From Chryseobacterium indicum (GTDB taxonomy: Bacteria > Bacteroidota > Bacteroidia > Flavobacteriales > Weeksellaceae), in assembly GCF_021504595.1 (NCBI RefSeq), contig NZ_JACSGT010000002.1, positions 434,001 through 498,000 on the forward strand: a DNA stretch of 64,000 nucleotides. The letters run 5' to 3'. The position numbers were made by a program, and so were the translations under genes. This document shows, in pieces, positions 24,346 through 30,951 of the stretch. How positions within the stretch are numbered: position 1 is the stretch's first letter; each line of letters starts with the position of its first letter. Below the pieces are notes generated by a model. That model was not told where the DNA came from. It did no database searches and saw only the letters and a program-made list of their open reading frames with translations.

Positions 24346-25983
24346 TTATGAAGAAGGGAAGGAAATATTTACCTTCAGTCCTTTTTCAATTTTTGTTTCA
24401 AAAGTAATGTTCCCGCCGATTCCTTCTATGCGGGAAGCCGTATTGCGCAATCCGTTTTTATAAATAAGGTCTCCGGAAATTCCCACTCCGTTGTCTTTAT
24501 ACTGAATCTCTATATTTTGATCAGCTTTTTCAAATTTTACGGCTACATGACTTGCCTTACTGTGCTTTTTCATATTAACCATAAGTTCACGGAGTACCTG
24601 ATAGATTTCTTCTTTTACCGGTGCGGAAATATTTGTCCAGACAGAGGAACTGTTGCCTGCCGTAAAAGTTTTTACACTTGCGTTATTAAAGGATGCGATA
24701 AGTTCTGAAATTTCCTGACTGAATTCTTTTTCTTCACCCGCTTTTTCATAAGAAAGATTTCTGGATTTTTCATAGACAAATTCCAGTTCATCCAAAGTTT
24801 TTTCACGATCAAAATCTTCCTGATTTTCAATCTTTGCCATTACCTGATAAATCCCATTCGCAACCACATCATGCACTTTTTTCGACATTTTAAGCTGGGT
24901 GTTTTTGACTTCGAGCTCTTTTTCTTGTTTTAATTGTTTTTGTCTTTTTCTTAGAAAAACAATTATCAGAACTAGTAATATTAATGTACCTAAGAGAATT
25001 AGTATTTTATTATCATCTTCAAGATTTTTGAGTTTTAAATTTTTATTTTCTGCATCTTTTTGTGCCACATCGTATCTTACCATTGCAAACTGACTTTTAT
25101 GCTTATTCCTTAAAGTCTGAACATTATCACTTATTGAGTCAAGCTTGATGAAGTTTGTGAAGTAATTTTTAGGATCTAGTCTTATTATTCTTTTTAGTGC
25201 TGTTATCTGATCATCTGGACTATTATTTTGTATTGCTTCTTTGAGCATTTTTTGTGCATACTCCAGAGACAACTTTTTATCCTTATCATAATAGTATGTT
25301 GATAAAGTCTCAAAACTTGAATTCAAACCCTCTCCATCATTAATTTTTTGTCTTATTTCTAAAGCTTTATAAAATTGTGGTAAAGGATCATAATTTTTAT
25401 TGAGTTGGTATTGAGCTTTAGCCAAGTTGTTAATAACTTTAGAAAACGTTTTTTCAGTTTTGGTCGGAGTTGCTTTTTCTAAATAATATTTTGCAGAATC
25501 AAATTTTTTTTGACTAATTAATAAATCTCCGATGTTATTATAACACAAATATTTATCTTCTGGGCTGTCGATATATTGCAATGTTTTAATGTAATAATAT
25601 GAAGATTTTCTAAATTCTTTAAGAAAGTGAAATGATAACCCAATGTTATTATAATTTGTAGAAAGTGCTCTTCTGTAAGCACTATCATTTGATTTAGTTA
25701 GAAATTTATTAGCTTCTGAGGCTGACTCTATACCTCCGAAAAAGTCTCCCTTATTAGTTTGAATATATCCCATGTTTACTAAGCAATTACCAACACCTAA
25801 GGAATCCGAAATTCTTAAAAAATCATTTTTCGCTAAATTATAGTAGTAAAATGCAGAATCTTGAACATTTGAGTCTCTGCATATTTTCGCTTTCTGATAG
25901 TATAAACTATTATGAGTAATATTATTATCTTTTTTGCAGGATAAAAAAAATAATAGTAAAATTATAAAGAATGTTTTTTGCAT
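24346..25983 (-). CDS. TPR-containing histidine kinase of the NarX/DesK (HisKA_3-like) type
   Basis: A 545-residue sensor kinase. The N terminus (FFIILLLFFLSCKKD) looks like a lipoprotein signal with Cys at residue 16; then TPR repeats (about 25-280), a membrane segment (about 326-345), a coiled coil and a dimerisation helix with KKVHDVVANGIYQ (likely phospho-His), and the ATPase domain (DNGVGI, then GLRNTASRIEGIGG). The TPR sensor would face the periplasm. It is followed after 10 bp by its response regulator. Signal sensed is unknown. Confidence 0.88.
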   Translation of the reverse strand: MQKTFFIILLLFFLSCKKDNNITHNSLYYQKAKICRDSNVQDSAFYYYNLAKNDFLRISDSLGVGNCLVNMGYIQTNKGDFFGGIESASEANKFLTKSNDSAYRRALSTNYNNIGLSFHFLKEFRKSSYYYIKTLQYIDSPEDKYLCYNNIGDLLISQKKFDSAKYYLEKATPTKTEKTFSKVINNLAKAQYQLNKNYDPLPQFYKALEIRQKINDGEGLNSSFETLSTYYYDKDKKLSLEYAQKMLKEAIQNNSPDDQITALKRIIRLDPKNYFTNFIKLDSISDNVQTLRNKHKSQFAMVRYDVAQKDAENKNLKLKNLEDDNKILILLGTLILLVLIIVFLRKRQKQLKQEKELEVKNTQLKMSKKVHDVVANGIYQVMAKIENQEDFDREKTLDELEFVYEKSRNLSYEKAGEEKEFSQEISELIASFNNASVKTFTAGNSSSVWTNISAPVKEEIYQVLRELMVNMKKHSKASHVAVKFEKADQNIEIQYKDNGVGISGDLIYKNGLRNTASRIEGIGGNITFETKIEKGLKVNISFPSS

Positions 25984-26004
25984 TGTATTAGTTTTTATAC
26001 AAGA

Positions 26005-26037
26005 TAATAAAAAGGACAGATTTATGCAATCTGTCCT
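26005..26037 (-). terminator. Terminator after the small secreted-peptide gene
   Basis: On the minus strand AGGACAGATT pairs with AATCTGTCCT (26037-26028 with 26022-26013), loop of 5, then a T run. It lies between the peptide gene and the histidine kinase, so the two are separate units, or only partly coupled. Confidence 0.85.
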
Positions 26038-26045
26038 AAATAAAT

Positions 26046-26270
26046 TTATGGATTTGTAAAAGGTGGAGGTAATTGTCCTGAGTTTCCTCCAACTGGTCCA
26101 CCGCTTCCCGGTCCATCCGGATCGACTCCGTCTCCCGGATTGGTTCCCGTTCCAGGATCTGCCAATTGCGTTGTTGACTGTCCGTTATCATTGCTGTTAT
26201 TGTTACCTGAAGTATTGGCATTATTTTGCCCGAATGCTAAACCTAATAGCATTAATATAATCTGGATCAT
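26046..26270 (-). CDS. Small Gly/Asn/Pro-rich secreted peptide
   Basis: A 74-residue product: hydrophobic start MIQIILMLLGLAFGQ fits a signal peptide with cleavage after about residue 14, followed by a low-complexity, charge-poor stretch of N, S, G, D and P. No Cys after the signal, so not a lipoprotein. The overlapping frame also codes a reading of similar length but with no such features. Position upstream of a kinase-regulator pair, with its own terminator, makes a signal or structural peptide possible; this is conjecture. Confidence 0.5.
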   Translation of the reverse strand: MIQIILMLLGLAFGQNNANTSGNNNSNDNGQSTTQLADPGTGTNPGDGVDPDGPGSGGPVGGNSGQLPPPFTNP

Positions 26271-26582
26271 TTCCTAAAAATTTTATAAGGGTTTGAAAAA
26301 TTTTCTTCCTCTCAGGAGATTAATCCCGAGCTGTACACTGTTAAAATTTTCGAAGCGCTTCTTAAATTTTTTTTGGGAAGTGAACCTTCAAAAACGGAAG
26401 AGAAACATCTGCTTCCCAACCCGGAGTTTTCTTCCGTTTTATCTGGCAATTTTTGAAATCAGGTTTTTTTGTTTTTCTTTTTAATTATTTTTTGTCCCTG
26501 ATTTCTTTTACAAATATCTGATAGATTTGCTGAAATCTACGGACAGACGATGGACAGCACATAAATGCATAAATGTTTGATT
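26271..26582. other. Intergenic stretch between divergent genes
   Basis: No gene seen. There is a hairpin-forming stretch around GAAGCGCTTC (26352-26361) followed by a T-rich run, and two GGACAG motifs at 26541-26546 and 26552-26557 near the promoter of the gene at 26656. Confidence 0.5.
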
Positions 26583-26637
26583 TTTACGGATTACCGTAAA
26601 TTTGCTGTCCAATTTTTGTCTAATTTGGACAGCAAAT
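26583..26637 (+). promoter_or_regulatory. Promoter of the 26656 gene with dyad operator and GGACAGCA repeat
   Basis: The perfect dyad TTTACGG-ATTA-CCGTAAA is at 26583-26600. Exactly 29.5 bp after its centre lies TAATTTGG (26621-26628), a one-base variant of TAnnTTTG. A second 13-bp inverted repeat (26600-26612 with 26625-26637, arms ending TGCTGTCC and GGACAGCA) spans the -7 region. This arrangement suggests two inputs. Confidence 0.65.
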
Positions 26638-26655
26638 AATTAATACCTGAAAATT

Positions 26656-27471
26656 ATGTATGAGAAGAAAAGATTTTTGGTAAATACAGTGTTTGAAACA
26701 GCCAAGAATGAGATCCCTCGTGGAAATAAAACTTCTATTTCATCATACCTTAGTTCTCTTTTTGAGGAGCGATATGGTTTTGAAAGAGAAGAACGGGCTT
26801 ATGTAAGATATTATAAAAGTTTAGTTGAGGAAAATACAGACTATAATATTGATGATGTCGCTTTGGATAATTTAAGTAAATATATCGGATATGATAACTT
26901 TAAAGATTTTTGCAATAGGGTAAATTTAAATAATGATGCTTCAAAAACATTGTCACTAAGCTTTAATGAATTATCCGAAAAAATTCTTCAAGTAATTGTT
27001 AACGTAACTCCAACCGTTATATTATCAGACATTATCAAGAAAAATGGTTTAGGTATTTTAGAAATGACGTTCGTTTTATTAATGGCAACAGGAGGTGTCG
27101 TTTTTTCCAATAATAAGATGCCAAAACCTCTTAGCTGGATGTCGGGATGGGGCTCTCCTGCAACAGACAAACCTTATATGTATTGGGATAAAGACCGATA
27201 CATGGCAACAGACAGCAGTTCGGTCCATTCTCGTGCTGAGGTTGTACCGATGCATAGCTACACATTTATTAATATGAAAAAGATTATGAGACCAGATACA
27301 CTTACTGTAGACAATGCAATGGGAAAAGTCTGGTATGATAAAAGCAAAAACCATGTGGAATTTTTTACGAGTTTTGGAAAACATCCTGAAAATGAAAAAG
27401 CCTTAAAAGATGTTACAGAACACATCCTTGAAACGTATGCAGGAAAAAACGCTATACTGGAAGAAGAATAG
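26656..27471 (+). CDS. Single-pass membrane protein under the shared dyad operator
   Basis: A 271-residue protein that I do not recognise. Residues 1-95 are cytoplasmic-looking and helical, with SYLSSLFEERYGFEREERAY and LDNLSKYIGYDNFKDFCNRV, a pattern that resembles regulatory N-terminal regions seen in other flavobacterial proteins. One membrane segment lies at about 137-153 (EMTFVLLMATGGVVF). The C-terminal 115 residues contain several aromatic and charged residues and no known motif. Its promoter has the same dyad as the regulator gene and nine-gene operon, so it is probably part of the same response. Confidence 0.75.
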   Translation: MYEKKRFLVNTVFETAKNEIPRGNKTSISSYLSSLFEERYGFEREERAYVRYYKSLVEENTDYNIDDVALDNLSKYIGYDNFKDFCNRVNLNNDASKTLSLSFNELSEKILQVIVNVTPTVILSDIIKKNGLGILEMTFVLLMATGGVVFSNNKMPKPLSWMSGWGSPATDKPYMYWDKDRYMATDSSSVHSRAEVVPMHSYTFINMKKIMRPDTLTVDNAMGKVWYDKSKNHVEFFTSFGKHPENEKALKDVTEHILETYAGKNAILEEE

Positions 27472-27498
27472 GTAAAAAATCTATAAATAGCTAACAGA

Positions 27499-27533
27499 AA
27501 TTCGGGCGGTTTCCAGAGGAAACCGCCCGAATT
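27499..27533 (+). terminator. Strong hairpin after the 26656 gene
   Basis: AATTCGGGCGGTTTCC (27499-27514) and GGAAACCGCCCGAATT (27518-27533) form a perfect 16-bp stem with loop AGA. No T run follows, so termination is likely but not of the classical type. Confidence 0.65.
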
Positions 27534-27620
27534 CTATGATATTAACGCTATCTGTTTAGCGATATTAAAAATCGTCTGTGCTAAATTTTCTGCGATGACA
27601 GATCACGGATAAACAATAAA

Positions 27621-28175
27621 TTATTGTTCATTCAGCATTCCCAATTCGCTGAAATGCTTTTTAAACTTCTGAATTTTCGGTCCTACCACAGCGCTGCAAT
27701 ACGGCTGAGTCGGATTTTCGTTATAATATCCCTGATGATACTGTTCTGCAGCCCAGAATTTATCGAATTTCGTTACTTCCGTTACGTACGTTCCCTGCCA
27801 TCTTCCGGATTCTTTGGATTTTTCAATTGCCGCTTCAGCTTTTTCTTTTTCCGCATCGTCTTTGTAATAAATAACAGAACGGTATTGTGTTCCGATATCA
27901 TTTCCCTGTCTGTTAAGCTGGGTAGGATCGTGAAGGAAAAAGAAAACATCCATTAACTGTTCATAAGAAATAACGGCAGGATCGTAAGTGATCTGTACCA
28001 CTTCCGCATGTCCAGTTTCTCCGGTGCACACTTCTTCATACGTAGGATGGTCTTTGTGACCCCCCGAATATCCGGAAACCGCAGACTGTACTCCTTTCAG
28101 CATATTGAAACAGCTTTCCACACACCAAAAACATCCGCCCCCGAAAGTAATCTGTTCTAAATTGTTGTTATCCAT
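27621..28175 (-). CDS. msrA: Peptide-methionine (S)-S-oxide reductase MsrA
   Basis: MsrA reduces methionine-S-sulfoxide in proteins. The 184-residue protein has the catalytic GGGCFWCVE motif (Cys15), YSGGHKDHPTYEEVCTGETG and the RQGNDIGTQYRS block. No signal peptide, so cytoplasmic. It stands alone on the minus strand, convergent to the preceding gene. Confidence 0.97.
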   Translation of the reverse strand: MDNNNLEQITFGGGCFWCVESCFNMLKGVQSAVSGYSGGHKDHPTYEEVCTGETGHAEVVQITYDPAVISYEQLMDVFFFLHDPTQLNRQGNDIGTQYRSVIYYKDDAEKEKAEAAIEKSKESGRWQGTYVTEVTKFDKFWAAEQYHQGYYNENPTQPYCSAVVGPKIQKFKKHFSELGMLNEQ

Positions 28176-28407
28176 AAATTAATTATTGTAATTTCTTGTT
28201 TTCTCCTGTGACCGATGGAGAAAAAACCTATCAAAAATAAGGAAAAGTTTTTCAATCGGGCGTTCAAAATTCAAATTGTCATGATAGATGAGACAAATTT
28301 TTCAAACACAATTAACACAAATATTTTCATCAAATAGAATCTAAAAATCTGCATTATCTGCACCATCTGTGAGAGAATTTTAATAATGATATTGAGATAG
28401 AACAGAG

Positions 28408-28432
28408 ATCCTTCGACAGGCTCAGGATGACA
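28408..28432 (+). repeat. REP-like hairpin, copy D
   Basis: Arms ATCCT (28408-28412) and AGGAT (28424-28428) around TCGACAGGCTC, followed by the GACA tag. Confidence 0.8.
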
Positions 28433-28470
28433 GTGCCGCATTTGTTACTCATAAAGATTAGTATTAGCGA

Positions 28471-28495
28471 TGTCATGCTGAGCCTGTCGAAGCAT
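28471..28495 (-). repeat. REP-like hairpin, copy E
   Basis: Inverted relative to copy D; TGTC tag, arms ATGCT (28475-28479) and AGCAT (28491-28495) around GAGCCTGTCGA. It differs from copy D at two arm positions that compensate each other. Confidence 0.8.
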
Positions 28496-28513
28496 CTCTA
28501 AAGATGAAATTAA

Positions 28514-28543
28514 AACAAAAAAAGCACCCTTAAAAAAGGATGC
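28514..28543 (-). terminator. Terminator of the ROK kinase gene
   Basis: On the minus strand GCATCCTT (28543-28536) pairs with AAGGGTGC (28531-28524) with one wobble, then a T run. Confidence 0.75.
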
Positions 28544-28622
28544 CTGTATTATTTAAAATCTTTGCAGACTTTGCGTTAAAAAATTTAACAGAAATCAGAC
28601 GCAGATAATCAAAATATTCCGG

Positions 28623-29591
28623 TTATTTTTCCCAGACTAAAGCACTTGCGCCTAAAATAGCAGCATCCGCTTCGTCCAGTTCACTGAAAACCAATTTTAC
28701 CTTGTTTCTGAAAATAGGAAGTAAGTTTCTTTCCATATGAAGTTTGGTAGGTTTTAAAATAAAATCTCCTGCTTTTATCACGCCGCCAAATAAAAGAATG
28801 GCTTCCGGAGAAGAGAACATCACAAAATTGGCTAAAGCTTCACCCAGTTTCTGTCCGGTATACCGGAATACTTCAATAGAAATCGGATCGCCCTGTAAAG
28901 CGCATTCGTGAACAGTTTTAGAATTAATGGATTCTTCAGGATACTGATTCAGTAAAGATTCAGGAAATTCAGCTCTCATTTTTTTTGCGGTAATCGCAAT
29001 TCCGGTTGCCGATGCGTAGGCTTCAAGACAGCCTTCAGAACCCGTGCTCCAGTGTTTTCTTCCGCCTGGTTTTACGATGGTATGTCCCAGCTCTCCGGCA
29101 AATCCGTCGTGTCCGTAGATGAGTTTTCCCCCTGCAACAATTCCGCTTCCAACGCCTGTTCCCAGAGTAATCATGATGAAATCTTTCATGCCTCTTGCAG
29201 CGCCGAAAAGCATTTCTCCGATGGCTGCAGCATTCGCGTCATTAGTAATGGTACACGGAAGCCCGAATTTTGCTGACATTAGTTCCGCAAAAGGGATGAT
29301 TCCTTTCCACGGAAGATTGGGAGCCTGTTCTATGGTTCCTGTATAGTAGTTGGCATTGGGAGCACCGACACCGATCCCATCGAAGTTTTTGTCTTTTCCG
29401 TGGCTTTCGATCAGAGGATAGACCGCCTCGTATAAAGCGTCAATATATTCTTCTACGGTAGGATAGGCTTCTGTACGGATGTTACCTTTTTCCAAAACTT
29501 CGCCTCTGTGGTTTACCACTCCAAATTTTGTGTTCGTTCCGCCAATATCAATTCCGAGCGCAACGTTTTTTGACAAATCTACTAATGACAT
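28623..29591 (-). CDS. ROK-family sugar kinase
   Basis: A 322-residue cytoplasmic ROK protein. The phosphate motif is GIDIGGTNTKFGVV (about residues 13-26), followed by NDANAAAIGE and TLGTGVGSGIV. The usual ROK zinc-binding CGCGxxGCLE is degraded to HWSTGSEGCLEAY, keeping only the last Cys; that form recurs in related flavobacteria to my knowledge. No helix-turn-helix, so a kinase rather than a repressor; glucokinase-like activity is plausible but the sugar is unknown. Confidence 0.88.
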   Translation of the reverse strand: MSLVDLSKNVALGIDIGGTNTKFGVVNHRGEVLEKGNIRTEAYPTVEEYIDALYEAVYPLIESHGKDKNFDGIGVGAPNANYYTGTIEQAPNLPWKGIIPFAELMSAKFGLPCTITNDANAAAIGEMLFGAARGMKDFIMITLGTGVGSGIVAGGKLIYGHDGFAGELGHTIVKPGGRKHWSTGSEGCLEAYASATGIAITAKKMRAEFPESLLNQYPEESINSKTVHECALQGDPISIEVFRYTGQKLGEALANFVMFSSPEAILLFGGVIKAGDFILKPTKLHMERNLLPIFRNKVKLVFSELDEADAAILGASALVWEK

Positions 29592-29675
29592 TCTATTCTA
29601 AAATTCTAAAAGGTTAAAATTATAAAAAAGATTGTATTCTGAGACGATTAACCAAAGATTTATTTAAAAAAAATA

Positions 29676-30887
29676 TTATGTTGTTTTCGGTGTTTTCTTT
29701 TTTCTTCTTCCCCACCAGATCATAAAGCCTGTAACGGGTAATGAGGCACATATCAGACTTACAATAAAAGCAATGATCTTTGTGGGAAGTCCCAATATAG
29801 ATCCGACATGGATATCGTAGTTGGCTCCGACTGTTTTTTCGCCGAAATTTTTGTCTTTCATATCGTGCTTGTGAAGCAGTTCTCCCGAGTTTTCATCAAA
29901 GATTAAACTGCTGCTTTTGTGATAGGAATAGGAGAGGTGTTTTACATAGACTTCGAAATTCGGATGTTCGTGGTCGTCCATATGTTCGTGTCCGAGATCA
30001 ATAGAGAAATTATAGGAATCGGGATATTTTGCTTTAACGGTATTGCTTATTTTGTCTAAAGTTCCTTCGGTTCTCCATTCAATCGGTGCTTTTGTTGTGA
30101 TGGATGAAAAGTCAGGATAAGCGGTTTTTCCTCCTGAAAAGATGAAATATATTGATGACTGAACGAATAGAAAGGCGTAAAACAATCCGGTTATGGAGAA
30201 AATCAGCGCGAAAACGGAAGCGTAAAAACCTAAAACATTGTGGAGATCGTAGTTTTTTCTTTTCCAGTTTTTTACATTTTTCCATTTGAAAGAAAACCGC
30301 TGTTTTCTTGCCGCTTTATTTTTAGGCCACCAGAGAATGATTCCGGAAATCAGCATGAATACAAAGATCAGGACAGGAATTCCCACAACGTAAGTTCCCC
30401 AGGATTGTTTTAAAAGAAAACTCCAGTGGATCATTTTAACGATCTGAAAAAATCCGTTTTTCTCATCGTACGTTCCTAAAACCTTTCCGCTGTAAGGATT
30501 TACATAAGCTACTTTATAGATGGGAAATTCATCAAAATAATTCCAGCCTTTCGGATCATGTTCGTACCAGTAAAAGAGGTAAGACATCTTTTTATCAATC
30601 GGAATATTCACCCAATGCACAGGATATTTTTCTTTTACCTGCGCCACCACTGCTTTTTCCAGTGTTCTTATCGGAAGAACCTGTTTCTGATCGATGTTCT
30701 GCTCGTTATGATAGATCACGTCTTTTCTTGTCGCATTTTCAATTTCATCCTTGAAAACGTACAATGCTCCCGTTATCGAAATAATGAAGATCAGAAACCC
30801 AATCCCAAGACCGAGCCACAAATGCAGTTTTCCCGTCCATTTTTTAAAGGCATCCGGCTTTTTTTTGTGATGATGCTTTTTCCTCAT
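29676..30887 (-). CDS. PepSY-associated membrane protein (siderophore reductase-like)
   Basis: A 403-residue protein with His/Lys-rich start, four membrane segments (about 20-42, 155-177, 210-235, 365-390) and PepSY-like external parts (GKVLGTYDEKNGFF, SGELLHKHD). Proteins of this type sit near TonB siderophore receptor genes and some act as inner-membrane ferric-siderophore reductases. The receptor gene (30952-33087) is directly upstream; a hairpin in between may give uneven expression. Confidence 0.85.
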   Translation of the reverse strand: MRKKHHHKKKPDAFKKWTGKLHLWLGLGIGFLIFIISITGALYVFKDEIENATRKDVIYHNEQNIDQKQVLPIRTLEKAVVAQVKEKYPVHWVNIPIDKKMSYLFYWYEHDPKGWNYFDEFPIYKVAYVNPYSGKVLGTYDEKNGFFQIVKMIHWSFLLKQSWGTYVVGIPVLIFVFMLISGIILWWPKNKAARKQRFSFKWKNVKNWKRKNYDLHNVLGFYASVFALIFSITGLFYAFLFVQSSIYFIFSGGKTAYPDFSSITTKAPIEWRTEGTLDKISNTVKAKYPDSYNFSIDLGHEHMDDHEHPNFEVYVKHLSYSYHKSSSLIFDENSGELLHKHDMKDKNFGEKTVGANYDIHVGSILGLPTKIIAFIVSLICASLPVTGFMIWWGRRKKKTPKTT

Positions 30888-30910
30888 TTTTATTAAACTT
30901 TTAATGAAAG

Positions 30911-30940
30911 AAAAGTCAGCCTCAGGAAAGGCTAACTTTT
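30911..30940 (-). terminator. Hairpin between the TonB receptor and PepSY genes
   Basis: AAAAGT-AGCCT arm (30911-30922) and AGGCT-ACTTTT arm (30929-30940) form a stem; T-rich after on the minus strand. Confidence 0.65.
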
Positions 30941-30951
30941 ATGATTGATAA

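Larger units (their letters stand above)
28176..28622. other. Non-coding interval with REP-like hairpins and a terminator
   Basis: No open frame of interest. It holds two REP-like copies (28408-28432 and 28471-28495) in opposed sense and the ROK-gene terminator at 28514-28543. Confidence 0.6.
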
